Shown here: piece by piece, positions 8,596-16,125 of the stretch | How positions within the stretch are numbered: the first letter of the stretch is position 1 | Layout: each line of letters begins with the position of its first letter | Source of the DNA: Pseudomonadota bacterium | GTDB lineage: Bacteria > Desulfobacterota > JAPLJL01 | Assembly (NCBI GenBank): GCA_026388655.1 | Contig: JAPLJI010000080.1 | Coordinates: 1 to 36,193 of the forward strand | Direction of reading: 5' to 3' | Length of the DNA: 36,193 bases | Program-made: the position numbers and the translations under genes | Notes under the pieces: model-generated | Database searches by the model: none | Told to the model about the DNA's origin: nothing | The model's input: the letters and a program-made list of their open reading frames with translations, nothing else

Positions 8596-8827
8596 AATGT
8601 CAAAGTTCAAAATCCAAATGACAAAATAATGCCAAAGTTCCAAGTTCAAAGTTCAAATGACCCCCCCAAAAACCCAAAAGCAAAATCAGATTTGTTATTT
8701 TTTTGTTTTTTAAACTTTATTTAAACTTTGGATTTAAGCATTTGAACTTTTATTTTAGGTGTTTATTTGGCATTTGAACTTCTATTTTGGACATTTATTT
8801 GACATTTGAGCTTTGAACTTTGACATT
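8596..8827. repeat. AAAGTTCAAA-type repeat array with long inverted ends
   Basis: The mtnP-gatB gap is made of short A/T-rich words such as CAAAGTTCAAATG and TTTGAACTTT. The first 16 bases (AATGTCAAAGTTCAAA) and the last 16 (8812-8827) are perfect inverse complements, so the whole spacer can fold as one long hairpin immediately before the gatB start. Related arrays occur at 16595-16715, 19741-19800 and 28213-28240. Confidence 0.75.
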
Positions 8828-8834
8828 TAATAAT

Positions 8835-10280
8835 ATGAACGATCACACTTTTGAGTCCGTCATCGGCCTCGAGGTCCACGCCCAGCTCCTGACCCAGTCC
8901 AAAATTTTCTGCGGCTGTTCGACCCGGTTCGGGGACAAGCCGAACAGCCATACCTGCCCGGTCTGCCTGGGGATGCCGGGGGTTCTGCCGGTAATCAACC
9001 GGCTGGTCGTGGAGTACGGGGTCATGACCGCCCTGGCCCTGCATTGCGAGGAAGTCCCCCCCCGCTCGATCTTCGCCCGGAAGAACTACTTTTACCCGGA
9101 CCTGCCCAAGGGCTACCAGATCTCCCAGTATGAGTCGCCCCTGGCGCTCCGGGGTTATCTCGAGATCCCCGCGGGCGAGAACCGGCTCAGGAAGATCGGG
9201 ATCACCCGGGTTCACCTGGAGGAAGACGCCGGCAAGCTGGTCCACGGAGAGGGCCCGGAGTCCGAATCCAGCTTCGTGGACTTGAACCGCGCCGGCGTGC
9301 CCCTGATGGAGATCGTCTCCGAGCCGGATCTCCGGACCCCGGAGGAGGCGGGGGAGTATCTCCGCCGCCTGACCGCGATCCTGGTTTACCTGGGGGTCTG
9401 CGACGGCAAAATGGAGGAGGGGTCCCTGCGCTGCGACGCCAACGTTTCCATCCGCCGCCGGGGGGAAACCGCCCTGGGGGTCAAGACCGAGCTCAAGAAC
9501 ATGAACTCTTTCAAGAACGTGGAAAAGGCCCTGGCGAAAGAGATCGAAAGGCAGATCGAGCTCGTCTCGAAGGGGAAAAAGGTGGTCCAGGAGACCCTGC
9601 TCTGGGATCCCGATAATGAAGTCACCCTGTCGATGCGGGGCAAGGAAGAAGCCCACGATTAGCGCTATTTCCCCGAGCCGGATCTTCTCCCCCTGGTCCT
9701 GGAGCAGGACTGGGTGGAAAAAATCAGGGGGAGAATCCCGGAGCTTCCCCAGGAAAAGGCGGATCGCTTCGTCCGGGATCTGGGCCTGACCCGATATGAC
9801 GCCGAGGTTCTGGTGGCCGCCAAACCCATCTCCGATTATTTTGATGAAACCGTCAAGATCCATCCGGAGCCCAAGAGGGTGAGCAACTGGGTGACCGGGG
9901 ATTTCTTGAGAATTTACTGGGCGGAGGGCGGCGGCCCCGTCAAGATGCTTCCGCAAAACCTGGCGCGGATAATCAAGATGGTGGACGAGGGAAAAATTTC
10001 CGGGCTGATCGGAAAGAAGGTGCTCGAGGAGTCATATAAGACGGGCCAGGACCCGGAGGCGATCGTCCGAGAACAGGGCCTGGCCCAGGTCTCGGACGAG
10101 TCCGAGCTTGAAAAGATCATTGACGCGGTGATCAATGAAAATCCCCAGGAAGTCAAAAGGTTCCAGGCTGGGGAGGAAAAACTTCAGCAGTTTCTGACCG
10201 GTCAGGTGATGAAGAAGAGCAAGGGCAAGGCCAACCCCAAGCGGGTGGGCAAGCTCCTCAAATCCCGCCTCGGCAAATAG
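8835..10280 (+). pseudogene. gatB: Asp/Glu-tRNA(Asn/Gln) amidotransferase subunit B, interrupted by one in-frame TAG
   Basis: The reading frame covers the whole GatB family length, 481 codons. The N-terminal catalytic-core part is clear: [44 protein letters not shown], and [12 protein letters not shown]-like motifs. The C-terminal GatB/YqeY helical domain ends ...GKLLKSRLGK. Codon 276 (9660-9662) is TAG where the family has tyrosine in HDYRYFPEPDL; the frame continues without shift as RYFPEPDLLPL. Only one base differs from a TAT or TAC tyrosine codon. TAG also ends mtnP, korB, nrdJ and mutS2 here, so general recoding is unlikely. The cause could be a sequencing or assembly error, a strain-level nonsense mutation, or read-through. 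ATG 8835 lacks a visible Shine-Dalgarno site and abuts the repeat array. Confidence 0.9.
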
Positions 10281-10350
10281 CCAATAATCAAATCCCCACT
10301 TTCAAATATTTATTCATAAGCAACTAAATAAGGCCACTGGAAAACTCTTA

Positions 10351-10668
10351 AAATGTCACCCTGAGCCCTTCGCTCTTTGTCATTCCTTCATTTCATTCAG
10401 GACGGCGCCTGAATCATTCACTTTCTGTCATTCTGAACACGTTCACTTCGTTCAGTGTAAACTCCGTGAAGAATCTCAAGGCGCTTATCAGGGTAAACGC
10501 CAGCGAAGGGTCTGATTTTAAAAGTCTTTCAGATGGAAGAGAGATTCTTCGCCTCCCTCCTTCGCCAATCCATCCTTCGCAGAAACACTGCTTCGGAGGA
10601 CAGGGGCTACGGAGGACAAGTCGGCTCAGAATGACAGGAAAGGTATTTTACGATGGTCTCAAAATAAA
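10351..10668. repeat. Dispersed repeat of the GAAGAATCT family (gatB-cpoB gap)
   Basis: The 510-bp gap between gatB and cpoB has no credible gene. Bases 10351-10563 are, with some divergence, the reverse complement of 35664-35850. Shared words include GCTCTTTGTCATTCCTTCAT, GACGGCGCCTGAATC and GAGATTCTTCGCC. The tail, TTTTACGATGGTCTC, recurs at the ends of copies at 27560 and 34395. Downstream at 10680-10780 lie smaller hairpins, CCCGTGGCCTCTGCCGCGGG and a GTAG-type unit on the minus strand, just after cpoB. Confidence 0.75.
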
Positions 10669-10791
10669 GATATCCCGTGGCCTCTGCCGCGGGAAGATTC
10701 ATTTTGATTTCGATTTTTTGTTTTGAACCGGTTACTGGCGACCCCTCGTGTTATCCTCGAGGCAAGCCTGCTCCTGGCTACCGACAGCTGA

Positions 10792-11697
10792 TCATTTGGT
10801 CTTCTTCAGCTTTTTCAGTTTTTCCTTGGCGGTCTTGGCGGAATCGGACTTGGGGAACTTGGAGACTAAAGTCTCGAAGGCCATCCGGGCTTCCTTCTGC
10901 TGGCCGAGTTCGAGGAAGGAAAGACCCAGTTTCAGATAAGCGATGGGCGCTTTGGCACTTTTCGGGTATTTCTCGATCACCTCGTTGAAACTCAGGAGGG
11001 CCCTTTCGTAATCCTTGAGGTTGAAGTAACACTCCCCGATCCAATAGCGGGCGCTTTCGGAAAACTGGCCGCTGGGATAAAGGCCGAGGAGTTTCTCGAA
11101 CTTGGCCCGGGCCAGGTCGTATTTTTTCCCCTGGTAGTTTGAATAGGCTTCCCGGTAGCCGGCCTCTTCGTTGGCCCATTTCGGGGTCAATTTCTGGGCG
11201 TCCACCTGCCCGCCCGGGGAGATGATCCCTTCCAGCTTGGCCAGGCGGTCGTTTTGTTCCCTGATCCGGTCGGATCGCTCCTTGATTTGGTCGGTCTGCT
11301 CCCTGACCTGGCCCTCCAGGGTTTTCAGCCGGGAAAACAGGTTTTCCCCTTCCTCGAATTTTCCCCCGAGAGAAAGGATAGTCTGCTTGATCTGTTCGAT
11401 CTGATTCAAAAGGTCGGCCTGCTGGCGGGTGAGCCGCTCGAGTTCCTTCTGGTTGGCCTCGCTCTGGGCCTTGAGCCGGGGCAGGTCCTGGTCCATCCGG
11501 TTGACCTTGGACTCGAGGGTGTCCAACCGGGCGGAGATAATCAGCCCATCGTTTTTGGTCATGAGCAAACAGCCGGGAATTAAGCAGAGAACAGAGAGCA
11601 GAGAGCAGAGAGTGAAGATGATAAAAAAACTGGTAGGCGCAGGCTTTAGCCTGCGTTTTTTCGCAGCCTGAAGGCTGCGGCTACCGGGGATTTTCAT
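10792..11697 (-). CDS. cpoB: Tol-Pal associated TPR lipoprotein (CpoB/YbgF-like)
   Basis: The 301-residue protein has a signal region ending in a lipobox-like CLIPGC (Cys43), a coiled coil (about 50-160, heptads such as LDTLESKVNRMDQDL), and C-terminal TPR repeats (about 180-295: YREAYSNYQGKKYDLARAKF and two more). This is the YbgF/CpoB layout, last in a tolQRAB-pal operon; in E. coli CpoB coordinates cell-wall synthesis with outer-membrane constriction. ATG 11697 has TTAGGAAATA upstream, 50 bp after pal. Oddly, residues about 5-22 are encoded by a REP pair and about 27-38 by a 7-bp tandem repeat. These supply the basic n-region and hydrophobic core of the signal peptide. There is no alternative start closer to the lipobox. 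Confidence 0.85.
   Translation of the reverse strand: MKIPGSRSLQAAKKRRLKPAPTSFFIIFTLCSLLSVLCLIPGCLLMTKNDGLIISARLDTLESKVNRMDQDLPRLKAQSEANQKELERLTRQQADLLNQIEQIKQTILSLGGKFEEGENLFSRLKTLEGQVREQTDQIKERSDRIREQNDRLAKLEGIISPGGQVDAQKLTPKWANEEAGYREAYSNYQGKKYDLARAKFEKLLGLYPSGQFSESARYWIGECYFNLKDYERALLSFNEVIEKYPKSAKAPIAYLKLGLSFLELGQQKEARMAFETLVSKFPKSDSAKTAKEKLKKLKKTK
11585..11612. repeat. Heptanucleotide tandem repeat inside the cpoB signal peptide
   Basis: Four copies of a 7-bp unit, CAGAGAA once and CAGAGAG three times on the + strand, lie within the hydrophobic segment of the CpoB signal sequence. Seven is not a multiple of three, so gain or loss of a unit would shift the cpoB frame just after its start. 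Confidence 0.8.
11633..11684. repeat. Head-to-head REP pair inside the 5' end of cpoB
   Basis: GTAG followed by hairpin GCAGGCTTTAGCCTGC, a short T-rich middle, then hairpin GCAGCCTGAAGGCTGC and GGCTAC (CTAC on this strand). The GTAG...CTAC geometry matches the other REP pairs at 7490, 28319 and 34739. It is translated in frame on the minus strand as the start of CpoB. Confidence 0.8.
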
Positions 11698-11747
11698 TAT
11701 TTCCTAATCCGACTGCTTATTTATCCCGAGACTAGTCGAGGGACTGC

Positions 11748-12533
11748 CTACTTCTTTACAATAAACTCCGCCCGGCGGTTTTTGGCCCAGGCGGTATCGT
11801 CGTGTCCGGGATCGACCGGGATCTCTTCACCGTAGCTGATGATGGTCAGCCGGGTGGTGTCGATGCCGAGAGCCACGAGGTAGTCGCGGGCGGTCTTGGC
11901 CCGTTTTTCGCCCAGGGCGAGGTTGTATTCGTTGGCGCCGCGCTCGTCGCAGTGGCCTTCGATCTGGATCACGACGTTGTATTTTTTCAGCCATTCCGCG
12001 TTCTTGGCCAGGATCTGGCGGGCTTCCTCGGAGAGACTGAAATCGTCGAAATTGAAACGGACCGTTTCCAGGGCGGAAATCTTCAGCCCCTCATCCAGGG
12101 AACCGGTTCCGGTCTGCTGTTTCTGGAGATCGGCCACCGAGATTTCCTGGGGTGGAAGCACGGGCCCGGCGGATTTTTCTTCCTCGGTCAGCCCCGGGGT
12201 TTTCGGTGCTGCCGCTTCCTGGGCGGCTTTATTCTGGGCGGCTTCCTCCAGGGCCCGGTCGGCCAGGAGCCGGGCGTTGATGGCGGATTTCTTGGCGGGT
12301 TTGTATTTCTTTTTCTGCATCTCGGTCTTGGCCTGGGTGAGCATCTGCTCGGCGCTCTTGAAGGTTTCGGGAGCATAGGTGGGCGCCTCGGCCGAGCGGG
12401 CCTTTTCCAGGGCCGCTTCGGCGGTGGCGATTTCCTTGATCGGGGGCTTGGCGCAGGCGGAGAGGATAACCAGCGCCGCTACCCCCAGGGTAATCGCAAG
12501 AGATCCAAACATTCTCTTCTGACGAAAACTCAT
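11748..12533 (-). CDS. pal: Peptidoglycan-associated lipoprotein (Pal), OmpA-family
   Basis: The 261-residue protein starts with a clean lipoprotein signal peptide (MSFRQKRMFGSL... LVILSAC, lipobox LSAC). An Ala/Lys-rich helical region follows, resembling a DUF4398-type segment (about 35-115), then the OmpA-like domain with VRFNFDDFSLS, IQIEGHCDERGANEYNLALG and ENRRAEF-like KNRRAEFIVKK. It anchors the outer membrane to peptidoglycan and interacts with TolB. I chose ATG 12533 since AAGGAGGGTGGG precedes it and gives an ideal signal peptide. An upstream in-frame ATG at 12578 also has a GAGGA site and would add 15 residues. The N-terminal helical insert makes it longer than E. coli Pal. Confidence 0.93.
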   Translation of the reverse strand: MSFRQKRMFGSLAITLGVAALVILSACAKPPIKEIATAEAALEKARSAEAPTYAPETFKSAEQMLTQAKTEMQKKKYKPAKKSAINARLLADRALEEAAQNKAAQEAAAPKTPGLTEEEKSAGPVLPPQEISVADLQKQQTGTGSLDEGLKISALETVRFNFDDFSLSEEARQILAKNAEWLKKYNVVIQIEGHCDERGANEYNLALGEKRAKTARDYLVALGIDTTRLTIISYGEEIPVDPGHDDTAWAKNRRAEFIVKK

Positions 12534-12632
12534 CCCACCCTCCTTTTTGACGTTCCCCATCTGGTTTCTATCATTCATTTCGTCCTCTCTTTTTTATCTT
12601 ACCATATATTGACAGTTATTTTCCGGCCCGGT

Positions 12633-13982
12633 TCAAGGAGAAACCGGGGACCAGGCCGGGGCGGTTTCATTCGATCCTTTCCGGCTGATCAGGGGCCGGG
12701 GGGAACTGCCGTCGAAATTCACCACCCAGATGTCATAGTCGCCGGTGCGATTTGCGGCAAAGGCGATCAGGCGTCCGTCCGGGGACCAGGCCGGGTCTTC
12801 GCTGCTGCCCGCGTCTCCCACCAGGAGGGTGTCTTCCGTGCCGTCGGGTTTGATGGCGTAGAGCGAGAAACGGTTATTTTCCTGGCGGGTGTAGGCGATC
12901 CGGTCGCCCCGGGGGGACCAGGCGGGGGAGCAGTTGTAGGAGCCCTGGAAGGTCAGCCGGGTGGCGTTCTTCCCGTCGGAATCCATGATATAAATCTGGG
13001 GCGAGCCCGCCCGCGAGCTGGTGAAGGCGAGCTTTTTCCCGTCGGGGGAATAGGAGGGCTGCACGTCGATCACCTGGTTATTGGTCAGGCGGGTCAATTC
13101 CTGGCCGGAAAGGTTCATCACGTAGATTTCCGCGTCGTTGTCCCGGGAAAGGGTGAGGACGAGTTCTTTTCCGGAGGGGGAAAACACCGGGCCCAGGTTC
13201 AAGCCCGGGAAGTGGGCGATGCTTTCCGATTTGCCGGCGCGCAAATCGTAGCGGTACAGGTCCGGATTGCCCTTGAGGTAGGAGGTGTAGAGGATCTGGG
13301 ATCCGTCCGGGGACCAGGTCGGGCTTAAGTTGAGCCGGCGGTTCGAGGTGATCTGCAGCTCACGGGATTGCTCGAGATCGGAGATGAAGATTTCCTTCCG
13401 CCCGCCGCGGTTGGATTCGTAGGCGATCCGGCTGCCGAAGATACCCGGGGTCCCGGTGAAGGCCCGCACCACCTCGTTGGCGAGCTGGTGGGTGAGGGCC
13501 GCGCAACTGTCTGGAGCCCCGGTAAACACCTTCCCGGAGAGGGAAAGGCCCTGAACCGTGTCGTAGATCTCGGCGGTGAGGGAAAGCTTCTGGTCTTGCT
13601 GGGCATATTTAATCCGGATCAGGCCCTCCGCCCCGATCGTGCGCCAGGAGGCGAAATCCTCGGCGCCCGCGGGAAGTCCCGGTTTAAGGTAGGATTCGGG
13701 CGGAAGGATCTTGAAGAGGCCGGAAAGTTCGAGATCGAATTTCAGGGTGGAGGCGATCTTCCCGGCCAGGGCTGCGGGGGCATCGGAGGTCGAAGCCGGC
13801 GCGGGAATGGCGATCGGGAACTTTTTGGTGCCGGGGGTTCCGATGTCGATGTAGACCTTTTCCGCCACGGGGGCCAGGACCAGGGGCCCGAGGACAAACA
13901 GGGCGGCCAAAAGGAATAACCCGGGAAGTTTCCGGAGATTCCATTTGGGGTTAGTCTTCTGCGAATTGGACCGGTTTTTCAT
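12633..13982 (-). CDS. tolB: TolB, periplasmic beta-propeller protein of the Tol-Pal system
   Basis: The 449-residue protein has a signal peptide (LPGLFLLAALFVLGPLVLAP), a TolB N-terminal domain (about 45-190, including FDLELSGLFKILPPESY), and a propeller of WSPDG-type repeats: LSPTWSPDGSQILYTS, PVFSPSGKELVLTLS, QPSYSPDGKKLAFTS, SPAWSPRGDRIAYTR, DPAWSPDGRLIAFAA. That is the standard TolB layout and length. It links TolA and Pal in the periplasm. AAAGGAGGAGAGA precedes ATG 13982, a very strong ribosome-binding site. It lies between the TolA-like gene (17 bp upstream) and pal. Confidence 0.95.
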   Translation of the reverse strand: MKNRSNSQKTNPKWNLRKLPGLFLLAALFVLGPLVLAPVAEKVYIDIGTPGTKKFPIAIPAPASTSDAPAALAGKIASTLKFDLELSGLFKILPPESYLKPGLPAGAEDFASWRTIGAEGLIRIKYAQQDQKLSLTAEIYDTVQGLSLSGKVFTGAPDSCAALTHQLANEVVRAFTGTPGIFGSRIAYESNRGGRKEIFISDLEQSRELQITSNRRLNLSPTWSPDGSQILYTSYLKGNPDLYRYDLRAGKSESIAHFPGLNLGPVFSPSGKELVLTLSRDNDAEIYVMNLSGQELTRLTNNQVIDVQPSYSPDGKKLAFTSSRAGSPQIYIMDSDGKNATRLTFQGSYNCSPAWSPRGDRIAYTRQENNRFSLYAIKPDGTEDTLLVGDAGSSEDPAWSPDGRLIAFAANRTGDYDIWVVNFDGSSPRPLISRKGSNETAPAWSPVSP

Positions 13983-13999
13983 TCTCTCCTCCTTTGTTT

Positions 14000-14761
14000 T
14001 TAAAAACGTAACCCAATTTCCAGGGTTCGGCCATAGCGGAGCGAGGGCAGGGGCGGGAGCGGGTTGGCTTTTTGGAGGGCCCGCAGGGCCGAGGCGTCGT
14101 AGGCCGAATCCTGGGAGCTTTTTTCAATCTTCGCGTCAATGATCTGGCCGTCCGCGCGGATCTTGATGCTCACGATCAACTGCTGCCGGGGCTTGGCCGC
14201 CGGATAGGCCCAGGCCGATTTGATTTTCTGGGAGACTCCCTCGAGATAGCGCTGAAACTCCGGGTCGGATTTTTCCGAACCGGTGCCGGGGTTCAGGACC
14301 ACCAGGTCCGATTCAGTCTGGGACTCGATTTTTTTGATCAGGTTTTGCTTGATCGAAGCGATGGCCTGACCCAGCTCCCGGCTGTGATCCTGGGCCTTCG
14401 CGGGTTGGACCGGGGTTTTTACGGGCCCGGTCTTTTTCGCTGACGGGGTTGAGGCCGGGGGGTTTTTCACGGTTTTGGGGAGGAGCCTGGGACCGTCCTT
14501 GACCCGGGGCGCGGCCGGGGCGGCCGGGGCCGGGGAGGGAGGCGCGGGAGCTTTGACCGTCGGTGAAGGGGCTGCGGCCTCGGGTGCGGGGGCGGTCGGG
14601 AGGGAGACCAGGTTGACCCGGTAGACCGGGAACAGGGGGATCGTGGGAGGAGGAAAAAGCCGGGGTTCGAACAGGATATAAACGATGACCAGGAAGTGAA
14701 TCAGGAGGGAAATGGTCAGGGCTTTTTTCAGGGAGAAGGTTTCCGCCTGGAGATAAGCCAT
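14000..14761 (-). CDS. tolA: TolA/TonB-like energy transducer
   Basis: The 253-residue protein has an N-terminal membrane anchor (KKALTISLLIHFLVIVYIL, with the S-x-x-x-H face typical of TolA/TonB anchors). A Pro/Ala/Lys-rich periplasmic linker follows (about 50-130, runs such as APAPPSPAPAAPAAP). The C-terminal domain is TonB/TolA-like (about 160-253: YLEGVSQKIKSAWAYPAA, then VSIKIRADGQIIDAKIEKSS and ALRALQKANPLPPLP). It takes the tolA slot in tolQ-tolR-tolA-tolB-pal and should transmit proton-motive energy from TolQR to TolB/Pal. By sequence it could equally be called TonB; the neighbours decide for TolA. Its ATG directly follows the tolR stop codon. Confidence 0.88.
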   Translation of the reverse strand: MAYLQAETFSLKKALTISLLIHFLVIVYILFEPRLFPPPTIPLFPVYRVNLVSLPTAPAPEAAAPSPTVKAPAPPSPAPAAPAAPRVKDGPRLLPKTVKNPPASTPSAKKTGPVKTPVQPAKAQDHSRELGQAIASIKQNLIKKIESQTESDLVVLNPGTGSEKSDPEFQRYLEGVSQKIKSAWAYPAAKPRQQLIVSIKIRADGQIIDAKIEKSSQDSAYDASALRALQKANPLPPLPSLRYGRTLEIGLRF

Positions 14762-15169
14762 CTACTTCTCCGGGGGTTCGGTCACAATCCCCAGGTCGGG
14801 GAACCCCGCCCCTTTGATTTCGGACATTACCTGGACCACCAGGCCGTAGGGAACCTCCCGGTCCGCGCGCAGGAAGATCTGCTTTTTGCCCGTCTGCTCC
14901 CCGATCAGTTTGAGTTTTTTTCCCAGATCCGCGAGGGTCACTGGTGCCGTTCCGATTGTAACAAGACGGTTCTTGGCGATGGTGATGATCAGATCCTCGT
15001 TTTTGATTTCCACCGGCGGGGATTCGGCCCGGGGCAGGGAAACCCCGATCCCCTGCTCCAGGAGCGGGGCGGCGACGATAAAGATAATCAGGAGAACCAG
15101 GATCACGTCTACCAGGGGGGTGACATTGATCTCGGCCAGATTCTTGTAGTCGCCGCCGGTTGCCTTCAT
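14762..15169 (-). CDS. tolR: TolR/ExbD-family proton-channel subunit
   Basis: A 135-residue ExbD/TolR protein with a single transmembrane helix, INVTPLVDVILVLLIIFIV, that includes the conserved proton-relay aspartate (Asp21). The periplasmic domain follows (VSLPRAESPPVEIKNEDLII ... FLRADREVPYGLVVQVMSEI). With TolQ it forms the proton-driven motor that energises TolA. Its ATG abuts the tolQ stop (TAA then ATG), and its own TAG abuts the tolA ATG, so the three genes look translationally coupled. ExbD is the alternative name, but the operon contains tolB and pal. Confidence 0.94.
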   Translation of the reverse strand: MKATGGDYKNLAEINVTPLVDVILVLLIIFIVAAPLLEQGIGVSLPRAESPPVEIKNEDLIITIAKNRLVTIGTAPVTLADLGKKLKLIGEQTGKKQIFLRADREVPYGLVVQVMSEIKGAGFPDLGIVTEPPEK

Positions 15170-15928
15170 TTAAATAAAATGCCGCTGGCAGATATTCAAA
15201 AAGTCCTGGGAGAAGCCTTCCATCTGGTTGGAAAGGTTGCGCAACTGGTTGACGAAAAAATTGTAGGCCAGAACCGCCGGGATCGCGGCGGCCAGGCCGA
15301 AGGCGGTGGCGATCAGGGCTTCGGAGATTCCCGGGGCGACCACCGCCAGCGAGGCGGAGCCGGCCCGGCCGATTCCCTGGAAGGTGTCCATGATTCCCCA
15401 CACGGTTCCGAAGAGCCCAATGAAGGGAGCGGCCGAGGCGGTGGTGGCCAGAAAGGTCAGGTAGGATTCCAGCCGGGAGGTTTCGGAGGTCAAGGCCCGG
15501 CGCAGGGCTCGCTCGATATTTTCGATCCCCCCGCCTTCGGAGGCGGAAAACCCGGCTTCGGATTCCGCTTCGGGCCGTCGGCTTTTGGTTTTCTGGACCT
15601 TGGTCAATTCCGAGAAACCGGACTGGAAGAGGGCGCGCAGGGGACAGCCGGAAAGATTCTGGGTCTCCTCCATGATCAGCTCGAGCCGCTTCTTTTCCCA
15701 GAATATTCTCGAGAAGGTCTGCGAGCGGGTCCGCGCCAGCCGGAGCTGGAGGTATTTGAAAAGGATAATCGCCCAGGTGGCCACCGAGAGCACGAAGAGG
15801 AAGAGGAGAACGAATTTCACCACCGGTCCGGCCCGGACCACGAGCTCGCCGACGCCGCCGGGTTGGGAAACCCCGGAAATTGCCGAACTGATGATCAGGG
15901 AAATTAAGGTCGGATAATTCTGAGCCAA
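15170..15928 (-). CDS. tolQ: TolQ/ExbB-family proton-channel subunit
   Basis: The 252-residue MotA/TolQ/ExbB protein has a first transmembrane helix around 30-50 (VVKFVLLFLFVLSVATWAII). A cytoplasmic loop follows, then the conserved pair of helices with TTASAAPFIGLFGTVWGIM and LAVVAPGISEALIATAFGLAAAIPAVLAYN. These carry the threonine/proline proton-path residues. The start is a TTG at 15928 (MAQNYPTLISL), because no ATG or GTG occurs before the first membrane helix; GAGGAAAAG lies about 10 bases upstream. It is the first gene of the minus-strand tol operon, divergent from gcvH. The cytoplasmic loop has a Ser/Glu-rich stretch (TKSRRPEAESEAG). Confidence 0.93.
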   Translation of the reverse strand: MAQNYPTLISLIISSAISGVSQPGGVGELVVRAGPVVKFVLLFLFVLSVATWAIILFKYLQLRLARTRSQTFSRIFWEKKRLELIMEETQNLSGCPLRALFQSGFSELTKVQKTKSRRPEAESEAGFSASEGGGIENIERALRRALTSETSRLESYLTFLATTASAAPFIGLFGTVWGIMDTFQGIGRAGSASLAVVAPGISEALIATAFGLAAAIPAVLAYNFFVNQLRNLSNQMEGFSQDFLNICQRHFI

Positions 15929-15947
15929 GGTGCTTTTCCTCTTCGCA

Positions 15948-15977
15948 AATATGCCACAGGTGCGCGAACATAGTCAA
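15948..15977 (-). promoter_or_regulatory. Possible promoter for the tol operon
   Basis: Read on the minus strand, TTGACT (15977-15972) and CATATT (15953-15948) are separated by 18 bases. Transcription would start about a dozen bases before the tolQ TTG, leaving a very short leader, so the real start may lie farther upstream. Confidence 0.35.
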
Positions 15978-16024
15978 TCAAAAGCGGAAGGCAGCAAAAT
16001 ATTTCCGAGGGGAAAGGAGGGGTC

Positions 16025-16054
16025 TTGACAAGGGGGTTTGTTAGTCGGTAAATA
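16025..16054 (+). promoter_or_regulatory. Sigma-70-type promoter for the gcvH-like gene
   Basis: A perfect TTGACA at 16025-16030 is followed 18 bases later by TAAATA (16049-16054). It points at the gcvH-like gene about 70 bp downstream and lies in the divergent tolQ/gcvH spacer. Confidence 0.6.
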
Positions 16055-16125
16055 ATCTCCGGAATCTTTTTTCCGCGAAACCGGAGGTCAACCCGGGGTT
16101 CGCCAGGTAACGGGGAGGTTTAGGT

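Noticed and set aside
9660-9662. Recoding of TAG as an amino acid in this genome
   Set aside because: Several intact genes in the window (mtnP, korB, nrdJ, mutS2) end in TAG at their expected C-termini, so TAG is a working stop codon.
11802-13328. 508-codon + strand frame opposite pal and tolB
   Set aside because: It is the antisense shadow of two clear tol genes, a common effect of GC-rich codon bias; its protein is Gly/Arg-rich without domains.
14313-15977. 554-codon minus-strand frame overlapping tolQ, tolR and tolA
   Set aside because: It is out of frame with three well-conserved tol genes on the same strand, and its low-complexity Arg/Pro/Gly protein shows no domains.
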